Assembly: GCA_934654585.1 (NCBI GenBank)
Contig: CAKUGF010000006.1
Coordinates: 42,863-106,862 of the forward strand
DNA: 64,000 bases
Source of the DNA: an uncultured Collinsella sp.
GTDB lineage: Bacteria; Actinomycetota; Coriobacteriia; Coriobacteriales; Coriobacteriaceae
Direction: 5' to 3'
Shown: positions 16,063-24,516 of the stretch, one piece after another
Layout: each line of letters starts with the position of its first letter
Position numbering within the stretch: the first letter of the stretch is position 1
Notes under the pieces: generated by a model
The model's input: the letters and a program-made list of their open reading frames with translations, nothing else
Databases searched by the model: none
Told to the model about the DNA's origin: nothing
Translations under genes and position numbers: made by a program

Positions 16063-17844
16063 ATGACGATCACCGAAATCGACGAGAAGTTCATGTGCGA
16101 GGCGCTGGCTGAGGCGCGCGCTGCCGCGGCGGTGGGCGAGGTGCCCATCGGAGCCGTGGTGGTGTGTGCGGGCAAGATCGTCGCGCGGGCGCATAATCGT
16201 CGCGAACTCGATCAAGACCCTTCGGCGCATGCCGAGTTCGCGGCCCTGTGCTCTGCCGCGCGGGCGCTCGGCCGATGGCGTCTTTCCGATTGCACCGTCT
16301 ATGTGACGCTTGAGCCCTGCTGCATGTGCGCGGGCCTTATGGTCAACGCGCGCGTGGGCCGCTGTGTGTATGGCGCGGCCGATGCCAAGGCGGGCGCGCT
16401 GGGCTCGCTGTACGACCTCAATGCCGATTCGCGTTTGAATCATCGGTTTAACGTGGCCGCCGGCGTGCTAGCGGATGAGTGCCGCAAGGTGCTGAGCAGC
16501 TATTTTGCCGACTTGCGTGGTGCGGATGGTGACGGTTGCGGCTGCGGCTTGAACCTTGAGGCGCATGCCGCTCACGCCGAGGCGCTTGCGGGTGCCGTTG
16601 AGAATGCCGGCGCGGCAGTCGACTTTGGTCCTGTGCGGCGCCGACCGCGTCGCGTGCTGCTGGCAATCGATTCCTTTAAGGGCAGCGTGTCGAGTGAGCA
16701 GGCGGAGTCGGCGGTTGCTGAGGGCGTGCGCCGCGTGTGGCCGGATGCCGAGGTAAGCGCGCTACCGCTGGCGGACGGCGGCGAGGGTACGCTCGATGCC
16801 GTTGCCGCGTGCGGCGGTGAGATCGTGACCTGCGAGGTCGCAGGGCCTCTGCGCGATCGCGTGTCCGCTCGGATGCTGGTGGATGGCGAGCGCGCGTCTG
16901 CGGTTATCGAGATGGCCGAGGCGGCAGGCATTGGGCATTCGCTCTGCACGGAGCCGGCGGCGCTGACCGCTACGACCTATGGCGTGGGCGAGCTCGTGCT
17001 TCGCGCGGTTCGCGCGGGGGCGAAGACTTTATATATTGGCCTGGGCGGCAGTGCCACTAACGATGGCGGTGCCGGCATGCTGCAGGCGTTGGGCGCGCGT
17101 TTGCTTGATGAGCACGGTCGTGATGTTCCGCCGGGTCTTGCCGGCCTCGAGCGGGTGGCGAGCGTTGATTTGGCTCCAGCACTTGGGGCGCTGCGTGGCG
17201 CTCGTATCGTTGTGCTTTCCGATGTCGAGAATCCGCTCGTGGGGCGTCGTGGTGCGTTGGCGGTGTTTGGCGGGCAGAAGGGTCTACCGACGGGCGATGC
17301 CCAGGTGCTGAGCAGGTATGACAGCTGGATGGTCGGCTACGGTCGCCTGCTCGACGCTGCGATTGCCGAGGCTCGGGTCCAGGGGTTGCTGCGCACACCC
17401 GAGGGCGCACGGACATTTGGCTCGGTGCTTGGCGTGCCCGGCGCGGGCGCTGCCGGTGGGCTGGGGGCTGCCTTGCTGGCGCTCGGCGCGGAGCTACGCT
17501 CGGGTGTGGAGACGGTGCTCGATCTGATTGGGTTTGACGGGCGCGTGCGCGATGCCGACTTGGTCATTACAGGCGAGGGCAACATGGACGAGCAGTCCGC
17601 TGCCGGCAAGGCGCCGGTGGGCGTGGCTCGCCGCGCCAAGCGCTATGGCAAACCGGTGGCCGCCGTCGTGGGCGGCCGTGCCGACAGCCTGAATGCGGTG
17701 TATGGGCAGGGTGTCGATCTGGTTCTGCCGGTCTGCCGCAAGCCCATGAGCCTTGAGGAAGCGCTTGGCATGCAGGAGGCTGTAGCCAATTTGGCGTGCG
17801 CAGGCGAGGGGGCTGCCCGAGCATACGATCTTGGTCGCATATAG
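16063..17844 (+). CDS. Fused tRNA adenosine deaminase and glycerate kinase
   Basis: A 593-residue two-domain protein. Residues 1-155 are a TadA-type deaminase that makes inosine at the tRNA wobble position: the zinc/catalytic HAE is at 56-58 and PCCMC at 85-89. A short linker (DGDGCGCG, then an Ala-rich stretch to about 190) joins a complete glycerate kinase (about 196-593) with DSFKGSVS, PLADGGEGT, GLGGSATNDGGAG and ITGEGNMDEQSAAGK, which phosphorylates glycerate. No stop or frameshift separates the two halves, so they are translated as one chain. The ATG follows GGGAAGG. The usual TadA is a free protein of about 160 residues, so this pairing is unusual. Confidence 0.9.
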   Translation: MTITEIDEKFMCEALAEARAAAAVGEVPIGAVVVCAGKIVARAHNRRELDQDPSAHAEFAALCSAARALGRWRLSDCTVYVTLEPCCMCAGLMVNARVGRCVYGAADAKAGALGSLYDLNADSRLNHRFNVAAGVLADECRKVLSSYFADLRGADGDGCGCGLNLEAHAAHAEALAGAVENAGAAVDFGPVRRRPRRVLLAIDSFKGSVSSEQAESAVAEGVRRVWPDAEVSALPLADGGEGTLDAVAACGGEIVTCEVAGPLRDRVSARMLVDGERASAVIEMAEAAGIGHSLCTEPAALTATTYGVGELVLRAVRAGAKTLYIGLGGSATNDGGAGMLQALGARLLDEHGRDVPPGLAGLERVASVDLAPALGALRGARIVVLSDVENPLVGRRGALAVFGGQKGLPTGDAQVLSRYDSWMVGYGRLLDAAIAEARVQGLLRTPEGARTFGSVLGVPGAGAAGGLGAALLALGAELRSGVETVLDLIGFDGRVRDADLVITGEGNMDEQSAAGKAPVGVARRAKRYGKPVAAVVGGRADSLNAVYGQGVDLVLPVCRKPMSLEEALGMQEAVANLACAGEGAARAYDLGRI

Positions 17845-17992
17845 ATATAAATATCCAATCTGATTTGCCTGTCCAGCTCGTTATTTGTAAATATATGTTA
17901 ATTACGTTGGCATTTTACGGTCTATACTATTGCTGTATCACTGGTGTCGTATGCACCTGTCTGCAAACGGAAATTATATGAAAGGGGCTAGG

Positions 17993-19732
17993 ATGCACAG
18001 ATTGGGAAATACGCTTAAGCGCGCGGTTACGGTTGGCGCGGTGTTGGCGCTGACGTTAGGCATGGCCACTCCGGCGACCATGTCATTCGCAGACGATGCC
18101 GCGGGGGGGGGCGCCGGTCAATCGTCCACGTTAGAGCAGAACCAGAAGACGGCGACCGAGCTTGACGAGAACCTGGAGACCAAGGTCACTCTCTCGTTCC
18201 CGGGCAAGCGCGAGGCCGAGCCGTCCGACGTTGTGTTTGTGCTCGATAAGTCGGCCTTTTCCGACGATAAGGCAATCTACGGCCAGGCTAAGTCTTTCCT
18301 TGATGGGGTCAAGGCGAAGGCGGAGACCGATGGCCTCGACATCAAGGTCGGCGTGGTCCTCTTTAACAAGGTCGGTAACATCCAGCAGCCGCTGACCGAC
18401 GTCGTCACGGGCTACGACGACATCCTGGCAGCGATGAACTCGGAAATCCACTCTGGCACCAACATGCACGCCGGTCTTCTTGCCGCACAGAGCATCCTCG
18501 GCGCAGACAAAGCCGTTAAGGACGAGAACAAACACGTCATCCTTATTAGCGACGGCGGAACCTACCTTTACTGCAAGAATGGTGACTACACCAAACCGTA
18601 TACGAGGTCGTTTGGCGATCCAAGAAAGCAGACGAATCCAGAGACCGGCAATCCATATCTCTATTCATCGAACTGGATGGGCGGTATCTGGGAGTGGCAG
18701 TCTCGCGAGTACAATTCCCATAATGACTGGAAGAAGTTCTCCGACGGATCAGGCTTCATCTACTCGCAGGCCATGAAGAGCCCCGAGAAGCTTGCTGAGT
18801 ACCTCGCCTACTACAAAGATCAGTATCAGAATTCCGACAAAAACTGGGCTCAGTACGACTACGAGTACACTGCCGAGGCGGCCAATAACGGCACCACGAA
18901 TCCCATCCCCGTCGACGTGAACGCGCCGTGCAACACCGATGTTGCCTACATCAGCGCGGACGATACGTTCCAGGCGATGGCCGATGCCGGCTACGACATG
19001 AACGTCTATTTCAGGCAAAAGGCTGGTACCGACTTCGACGGCTCGGTTTTCTTGAAGTACCTTACCAGGAACACGAACGGCGGCGAGCTGGATACCGACT
19101 TCAATAAGCTCAAGGCAAAGCTCGTGGACAAGATCGCTGCCGGCTCGACCGTCGAGGATTTTATTGGCAACAACTTTGATTTTGTGAACGATGCCAGTAA
19201 GATCAGCCTGAATGTCGCCGGCGAGGACCTGGCACCCGAGAAGATCGATGAGACCACCTACGGTTTTGGCAAGCGTGCAGACGGCACCTATCGCTTTACC
19301 CTCAAGTACAAGGCGGGGGAGAACGAGAAGCTCACCTTTACGCTCAACGAGGCTGCGGTGCCTGCCAAGCCGGTTGTTCTTACGTATAGCGAGGTGTTGG
19401 TGAACAAGCCCACCGAGCCCGGTACCCACACGCTTAACGTCAACGAGCGCGCGATCCTGAATCCCGTTGATGGAAACGGCGTGATCGGCGAGTCCTACAA
19501 GTTCCCGGTCCCGACGGTTACCTACACGGTTGCTGCTCCCGAGTCCAAGCCCGAGCCCGAGGTTAAACCCACTAAGCCGAGCGATAAGAAGCCCGTCAAG
19601 ACGACGAAGGGCGAGAAGGGCACCATGCCGATGACGGGTGATACCTTCTCAATTCTGCCCGTCATTGGGCTGGTCGTAGCCGGTGTAGCCGTTTGCGTTG
19701 TCGGCATTATCCTCAAGCGCCGTAATCGCTAA
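17993..19732 (+). CDS. VWA-domain surface protein with sorting signal
   Basis: A 579-residue secreted protein. It has a signal peptide (hydrophobic core AVTVGAVLALTLGMATPATM, cleavage near SFADD) and a von Willebrand A domain at about 70-350. The MIDAS motif is altered: DKSAFS instead of DxSxS, although the threonine loop (SGTNMHAG) and LISDGG are present. A pilin/Cna-like beta domain follows (about 420-530), then a Pro/Lys-rich linker (PEPEVKPTKPSDKKP) and MPMTGD, a membrane helix and KRRNR. The sorting motif is MPMTG, not LPXTG. The start ATG has AAGGGG before it. A TATACT -10-like sequence lies upstream near 17925. Likely a pilus-tip or adhesive protein. Confidence 0.9.
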   Translation: MHRLGNTLKRAVTVGAVLALTLGMATPATMSFADDAAGGGAGQSSTLEQNQKTATELDENLETKVTLSFPGKREAEPSDVVFVLDKSAFSDDKAIYGQAKSFLDGVKAKAETDGLDIKVGVVLFNKVGNIQQPLTDVVTGYDDILAAMNSEIHSGTNMHAGLLAAQSILGADKAVKDENKHVILISDGGTYLYCKNGDYTKPYTRSFGDPRKQTNPETGNPYLYSSNWMGGIWEWQSREYNSHNDWKKFSDGSGFIYSQAMKSPEKLAEYLAYYKDQYQNSDKNWAQYDYEYTAEAANNGTTNPIPVDVNAPCNTDVAYISADDTFQAMADAGYDMNVYFRQKAGTDFDGSVFLKYLTRNTNGGELDTDFNKLKAKLVDKIAAGSTVEDFIGNNFDFVNDASKISLNVAGEDLAPEKIDETTYGFGKRADGTYRFTLKYKAGENEKLTFTLNEAAVPAKPVVLTYSEVLVNKPTEPGTHTLNVNERAILNPVDGNGVIGESYKFPVPTVTYTVAAPESKPEPEVKPTKPSDKKPVKTTKGEKGTMPMTGDTFSILPVIGLVVAGVAVCVVGIILKRRNR

Positions 19733-19763
19733 CGGCGTCGACGTCGAATGACGTTGCGTTTCG

Positions 19764-19816
19764 CAGCGCTTACGCAGCGCTTACGCAGCGCTTACGCAGC
19801 GCTTACGCAGCGCTTG
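19764..19816. repeat. 11-bp tandem repeat
   Basis: The unit CAGCGCTTACG occurs four times perfectly and once partially, just after the VWA gene and ahead of its terminator. The array lies outside any gene; it may vary in copy number by slippage. Confidence 0.9.
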
Positions 19817-19842
19817 AATGCTCTCTGCGAAGCAACTGATGG

Positions 19843-19875
19843 GGCGCGGTCGCACACTTGCGACCGCGCCTTTTT
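19843..19875 (+). terminator. Rho-independent terminator of the VWA gene
   Basis: A perfect 12-bp stem (GGCGCGGTCGCA) with a small loop is followed by TTTTT. Confidence 0.88.
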
Positions 19876-19919
19876 GCTGCCGTGCACTCATGTGGTTTTC
19901 CCTTTGACCGCGGGACATC

Positions 19920-19948
19920 TTGCTCAGCTGGACGGGAGCAGGTAATAT
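19920..19948 (+). promoter_or_regulatory. Promoter of the SRP RNA gene
   Basis: TTGCTC and TAATAT are separated by 17 bases, and the predicted start about 7 bases downstream coincides with the first paired base of the SRP RNA. Confidence 0.6.
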
Positions 19949-19954
19949 ATATCG

Positions 19955-20074
19955 AGCGCCTAGCGCGTTCGATGGGTTCGGATGACGACATGTTCCGAAT
20001 CTGGTCAGGTCCGGAAGGAAGCAGCCATAAGGAGCCTCTGTCGGGCATCCGAATCCATCAAGCGCGCGGGCGCT
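19955..20074 (+). ncRNA. ffs: Signal recognition particle RNA (bacterial small type)
   Basis: The SRP core GGTCAGGTCCGGAAGGAAGC with the following AGCAGCCA hallmark lies at the apex of a long hairpin. GATGGGTTCGGATG pairs with CATCCGAATCCATC, and AGCGCC pairs with GGCGCT at the ends. A T-run follows (CTTTTT). Binds Ffh and targets membrane proteins to the translocon. Confidence 0.95.
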
Positions 20075-20091
20075 TTTTGGTGCCGCGACAT

Positions 20092-20186
20092 GGTCCGGGA
20101 GGCGGCGAGGTATTTGGTGTCTCGCTGGTCCTCGGCGTTGCCTGCGGGATCGCTCGACTACCAAATACCTCGCCGCCTCCCGGACC
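20092..20186. repeat. Long perfect inverted repeat behind the SRP RNA
   Basis: Two perfect 27-base arms (20092-20118 and 20160-20186) flank a 41-base loop. The arm contains GGCGGCGAGGTATTT, closely matching GGCGGCGGGGTATTT in the arms at 50389-50497. No coding frame is credible here. Confidence 0.85.
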
Positions 20187-20275
20187 CCGTCGTCCAAAAA
20201 TCACCCGTAGAGGCGCATTAATCTGTTGAATTTGATCCCGCGCGTTGTGCTGCTCGCTGGCTTTGCCAAAACATG

Positions 20276-20362
20276 TTCGGGGGCTTTGCCTCGGTGCATG
20301 GTTTCCTGATTGTTTCGGGGGCTTTGCCTCGGTGCATGGTTTCCTGATTGTTTCGGGGGCTT
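20276..20362. repeat. 38-bp direct duplication
   Basis: A 38-base unit (20276-20313) is repeated exactly at 20314-20351, with an 11-base start of a third copy. It lies about 90 bases before the ABC exporter gene. The unit begins TTCGGGGGCTTTGCC. Confidence 0.9.
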
Positions 20363-20452
20363 GTTCTGTGACGAGCTATTTACGCATCTCTTTGGTTCGC
20401 CGTACTATCATGAATCACATTGAATAAAGATGATGATAGGGAGCGCCTTTTT

Positions 20453-22303
20453 ATGATTGAGTTGCTTAGGCGTTTTGGTGGTAAGTTTCGCCGGTATATG
20501 GTGATCGGTCCTGCGTGCAAGCTGATTGAGGTCATCTTCGACCTGCTGACGCCGCTCGTGATTGCGCAGATGATCGACAAGGGCATCGGTGCGCACGATG
20601 TCAACGCCGTCGTCCACTATGGCATGCTGCTTGGCGCAATGGCCGTTATTGGCATCTCGTTTACGCTTGTTTGCCAAAAGATGGCGGCGCTGACCTCACA
20701 GGGCATGGGTACCGATATTCGCGGCGCACTCTATGAGCATATCAACAAGCTGAGCTATGCCGAGCTCGATCGCTTTGGCACGCCGTCGCTCATCACGCGC
20801 ATCACCAACGACGTCAACCAGGTGCAGCTCGCCGTGGCGCTGGGCGTGCGCATGCTCATCCGCTGGCCTTTCCTGGCGGTGGGCTCCATGGTTGCGGCCC
20901 TCGCCATCGACCTCAAACTCGGCATTATCTTTTTGATTTGCACGCCCGCCATCGGCTTGGTGTTTTGGTTTGTCATGGCGCGCTGCATTCCGTACTACAG
21001 GCAGCTGCAGGCAAAGCTCGACCGCATCGCGCTCATTTGCCGTGAGGGTCTTTCGGGCGCCCGCGTGGTCCGCGCCTTCGTGCGCGAGGACCACGAGCGG
21101 GAGCGTTTTGCCCAGGCCGCCAACGAGCAAGCGCATGTCGCCATCGCGGTGGGCAAGCTCTCGTCAATCCTTAACCCCGTCACGTTTCTTGTGATGAACC
21201 TGGGCGTGTGCGCCATCCTGTGGGTGGGTGGCATCCAGGTCAACGTGGGCGAGCTCACGCAGGGCCAGGTCATGGCGTTCGTCAACTACATGACGCAGAC
21301 CCTGACCTCCATCGTCTACGTCGCCAACCTCGTCGTGGTCTTTACCAAGGCGAGCGCCAGCGCGTCGCGTATCAACGAGGTGCTCAACTGCGTGCCGAGC
21401 ATCACCGACGACGGCAACGAGCCGGTCGCCCTGCCCAAGCCGAGCGCGATGGGCAACGCCGCTCCGGTTCCCGCGCTGAGTTTGAGCCATGCGAGCTTCT
21501 CCTTTGGCGCGGGTGCGGCCAACGCCGTTGATGACGTGACTCTGGAGCTGCCGCTGGGCAAAACGCTCGGCATCATCGGCGGTACGGGCAGCGGTAAGTC
21601 GACGCTCGTTTCGCTCATCCCGCGCTTGTACGATGCGGGTGTCGGCAGCGTGAACGTGATGGGTGCCGACGTGCGCGACTGGCCGCTCGACCAGCTGCGC
21701 CACGTGGTCGCGACCGTCCCGCAGCGCGCGTCGCTGGTGAGCGGCACCATCCGCAGCAACCTGACCTGGCGCGATGAGTCGGCGACCGACGAGGAGCTCT
21801 GGGCGGCGCTCGATATGGCGCAGGCCAGCGAGTTCGTGCGCAACAAGCCGCAGGGGCTCGACGCTCCGGTCGAGGCGGGCGGCAAGAACTTCAGCGGTGG
21901 CCAGCGCCAGCGCCTGACTATCGCGCGCTCTTTGGTGGGCTCGCCGCAGATTCTGATCATGGACGATTCCGCCTCGGCGCTCGACTTCAAGACCGACGCG
22001 GCGCTCCGCCACGCCATTCGCGAGCGCAGCGTGCGCGGTGCTGCCGAGGGTGGGCTGCCGCTGACTACGGTGATCGTGAGCCAGCGCGTCTCGACCGTGC
22101 GCGATGCCGACATGATCTGCGTGCTCGACCACGGTTCGGTCGCGGGCCTGGGCACGCACGACGAGCTGTACGCAAGCTGCCAGCTCTACCGCGAGATTTG
22201 CCAGTCGCAGCTTCGCCGCGAGGAGCTTGAGGGCCAGCAGGGGAGCGCAGCGCCCGCTTCGGACTCCGCCTCCACGTCCGTCTGCGCAAAGGAGGGTTGC
22301 TAG
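20453..22303 (+). CDS. ABC exporter, permease-ATPase subunit 1
   Basis: A 616-residue half-transporter: six membrane helices in about residues 1-320 followed by an ABC ATPase (Walker A GGTGSGKST, signature NFSGGQRQR, Walker B ILIMDDSASALD). The Walker B aspartate is followed by D, not E (IMDDSAS), so the catalytic glutamate is missing; this is the usual sign of the degenerate site of a heterodimeric exporter. The ATG start has AGGGAG upstream at a long spacing; a TTG upstream is unlikely. It abuts the next gene, and the pair forms the transporter. The substrate is unknown; multidrug or peptide export is typical. Confidence 0.92.
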   Translation: MIELLRRFGGKFRRYMVIGPACKLIEVIFDLLTPLVIAQMIDKGIGAHDVNAVVHYGMLLGAMAVIGISFTLVCQKMAALTSQGMGTDIRGALYEHINKLSYAELDRFGTPSLITRITNDVNQVQLAVALGVRMLIRWPFLAVGSMVAALAIDLKLGIIFLICTPAIGLVFWFVMARCIPYYRQLQAKLDRIALICREGLSGARVVRAFVREDHERERFAQAANEQAHVAIAVGKLSSILNPVTFLVMNLGVCAILWVGGIQVNVGELTQGQVMAFVNYMTQTLTSIVYVANLVVVFTKASASASRINEVLNCVPSITDDGNEPVALPKPSAMGNAAPVPALSLSHASFSFGAGAANAVDDVTLELPLGKTLGIIGGTGSGKSTLVSLIPRLYDAGVGSVNVMGADVRDWPLDQLRHVVATVPQRASLVSGTIRSNLTWRDESATDEELWAALDMAQASEFVRNKPQGLDAPVEAGGKNFSGGQRQRLTIARSLVGSPQILIMDDSASALDFKTDAALRHAIRERSVRGAAEGGLPLTTVIVSQRVSTVRDADMICVLDHGSVAGLGTHDELYASCQLYREICQSQLRREELEGQQGSAAPASDSASTSVCAKEGC

Positions 22304-24163
22304 ATGAATCCGTATACTTCTTCCGGTTCGGTCGCCACAATGACGGCCAACGTGTCCGGCAACGATAAGCTCAACGACCTGGGCGACGGCCCGCGCCAGC
22401 CCGGCGACCCCGAGCGCTATCCCGTGGGCGCGGTGACGCGCCGCCTGATGGGCTACGTCCGTCCGCATCGCATCTCGTTTGCGGCGTCGTTTGTGAGCGC
22501 CGCCATCTCGGTGATTCTGCAGCTCTACACGCCCATCCTCATTGGCGAGGGCATCGACCTCATCGTTGCCGCCGGACGGGTGGACTTTGGCGCGCTACTG
22601 CCGCTTGTCACCAAGCTCGCACTGGTCGTGGTGGGTGCCGCGGCCTTCCAGTGGCTGCAGGGCTACTGCGTCAACCGCCTGTCCTACGAGACGGTGCGCG
22701 ACATGCGCGTGGAGGCGAGCGACAAGCTCAGCCGTATGCCGCTCAGCTTTATCGATAGCCATGCCCACGGCGACCTTATGAGCCGCGTGGTCAACGATGT
22801 CGATCAGGTGGGCGACGGCCTGCTGCAGGGCTTCACACAACTCTTTACCGGAGTCATCACTATCGTGGGCACGCTCGCGTTTATGCTCTCCATCAACCTG
22901 ACCATGACGCTCGTCGTGGTGCTCGTCACGCCGCTTTCCATCTTTGCCGCCGGCGCCATCGCCAAGCTCTCCAACAAGAGCTTTACGGCCCAGCAGCGCA
23001 TCCAGGGCCAGCTCGGCGGTCATATCGAGGAGTATGTGGGCGAGCAGAAGCTCGTGGATGCCTTCGCCTACGGCCCAAATGCCCAGCAGCGCTTCGACGC
23101 CCTCAACGCCGAGCTCTACACCGCGGGCGAGCGCGCGCAGTTTATGGGCTCGCTCTCCAACCCCGGCACGCGCTTTATCAATAACATCATCTATGCCGTG
23201 GTGGCCGTGATCGGCTGCGTGGGCGTGATCACGGGCGTGCCCGCGGCGCTTACGGTGGGCGGCGTGCAGATCTTCCTGTCCTACGCCAACCAGTACACCA
23301 AGCCGTTCAACGAGGTCACCAACGTCATTACGCAGATTCAGACCGCGTACGCCTCGGCGCGCCGCATGTTTGCGCTGCTCGATGCCCGTGAGCAGGAGCC
23401 CGACGCGTCGGACGCTGTAGAGCTTGCCGTCCCGCAGGGCGAGGTCGCCTTTGAGCATGTGGACTTTAGCTACGTGCCCGATCGCAAGCTGCTGCAGGAC
23501 ATCTGCATTGACGCCAAACCCGGCATGCGCTTTGCTCTGGTCGGCCCCACGGGCTGCGGCAAGACGACGCTCATCAACCTGCTGCTGCGCTTTTACGATA
23601 TCGATGCCGGCCGCATCATGGTCGACGGCCGCTCTTCGCGCGACTACACGCGCGCAAGCCTGCGCTGCGCCTTTGGCATGGTGCTGCAGGATACGTGGCT
23701 GTTCGAGGGCACGGTGGCAGAAAACATCGCCTACGGTTGTCCCGACGCCACGCGCGAACAGGTCATCGAGGCGGCCAAGCGCGCGCATGCGCACAAGTTT
23801 ATCGTGCAGCTGCCGAAAGGCTACGACACGGTGATCGGCGAGGACGGCGGCACGTTTAGCCAGGGCCAAAAGCAGCTGCTGTGCATCGCGCGCGTCATGC
23901 TTACCGACCCGGCGATCCTGCTGCTGGACGAGGCGACCTCGAGCATCGATACCCGCACCGAGCTGCAGGTGCAGGCGGCATTCGACGAGCTCATGGCCGG
24001 CCGCACGAGCTTTGTCGTGGCGCACCGCCTGAGCACGATCCGCAACGCCGACTGCATCCTGGTGATGCGAGACGGCGAGATTATCGAGCGCGGCACGCAT
24101 GACGAACTGCTCGCGGCAGGCGGCTTCTACGCCGAGCTCTACCGCAGTCAATTCGCCCAATAA
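22304..24163 (+). CDS. ABC exporter, permease-ATPase subunit 2
   Basis: A 619-residue partner of the preceding gene, starting right after its stop with AAAGGAGGG before ATG. The N-terminal part has six membrane helices; the ATPase carries Walker A (GPTGCGKTT), the signature region FSQGQKQ, Walker B with the catalytic glutamate (ILLLDEATSS) and the switch histidine (VAHRLST). Here the signature is the divergent one (SQGQ), while its partner has SGGQ, so one composite ATP site is intact and the other is not, as in LmrCD-type heterodimers. It resembles the truncated ABC gene at the window start. Confidence 0.93.
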   Translation: MNPYTSSGSVATMTANVSGNDKLNDLGDGPRQPGDPERYPVGAVTRRLMGYVRPHRISFAASFVSAAISVILQLYTPILIGEGIDLIVAAGRVDFGALLPLVTKLALVVVGAAAFQWLQGYCVNRLSYETVRDMRVEASDKLSRMPLSFIDSHAHGDLMSRVVNDVDQVGDGLLQGFTQLFTGVITIVGTLAFMLSINLTMTLVVVLVTPLSIFAAGAIAKLSNKSFTAQQRIQGQLGGHIEEYVGEQKLVDAFAYGPNAQQRFDALNAELYTAGERAQFMGSLSNPGTRFINNIIYAVVAVIGCVGVITGVPAALTVGGVQIFLSYANQYTKPFNEVTNVITQIQTAYASARRMFALLDAREQEPDASDAVELAVPQGEVAFEHVDFSYVPDRKLLQDICIDAKPGMRFALVGPTGCGKTTLINLLLRFYDIDAGRIMVDGRSSRDYTRASLRCAFGMVLQDTWLFEGTVAENIAYGCPDATREQVIEAAKRAHAHKFIVQLPKGYDTVIGEDGGTFSQGQKQLLCIARVMLTDPAILLLDEATSSIDTRTELQVQAAFDELMAGRTSFVVAHRLSTIRNADCILVMRDGEIIERGTHDELLAAGGFYAELYRSQFAQ

Positions 24164-24451
24164 GCATACCTTTTGAGACGTCGTGGCCTTGAATATGAAC
24201 AATAGGATGCGTATCAGTTCTCGATTTGTCGCGAATCTCCGCGAAAGCTTGCGAACCATCGCGAAATCCTGTGGCCCATTCGCGATGGTTCGATGACGGG
24301 ACCGGCTATACCGGTTTTTCGATATGGCTATGGCAGTTTTTATATATCGAGTGAGCGCGAAGGGCCAGAAACTCGACTCGCGGAGGGGGCGGCGGCAACC
24401 CGCTGGTGAAGGGAGTTAAGTTGGCGGGTTTGATCTCCCGGTTCTAAAAAT
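24164..24451. other. Intergenic spacer after the ABC exporter
   Basis: No gene is credible here. It holds one terminator-like hairpin (given separately) and then a G-rich stretch near 24385 in which no known riboswitch consensus was recognised. Confidence 0.5.
24252..24292. terminator. Hairpin after the ABC exporter operon
   Basis: A perfect 13-bp stem (CGAACCATCGCGA) with a 15-base loop lies about 90 bases after the stop. No T-run follows, so termination is only likely. Confidence 0.5.
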
Positions 24452-24489
24452 ACTCAGTATACTGAGTGATTTTACTCAGTATACTGAGT
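24452..24489. promoter_or_regulatory. Paired palindromes in the promoter of the ATPase gene
   Basis: ACTCAGTATACTGAGT occurs twice, perfectly, with starts at 24452 and 24474, 22 bases apart. TATACT inside the second copy could be the -10 box, followed by the RBS AAGGAGG. Likely an operator for autoregulation. The pair recurs after the gene at 25731-25768. Confidence 0.75.
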
Positions 24490-24516
24490 ATTTAAGAAAC
24501 AAGGAGGTAGATTGAC

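Noticed and set aside
19764-20362. CRISPR-like tandem repeats near the SRP RNA.
   Set aside because: The units are contiguous without spacers and of different lengths (11 and 38 bp).
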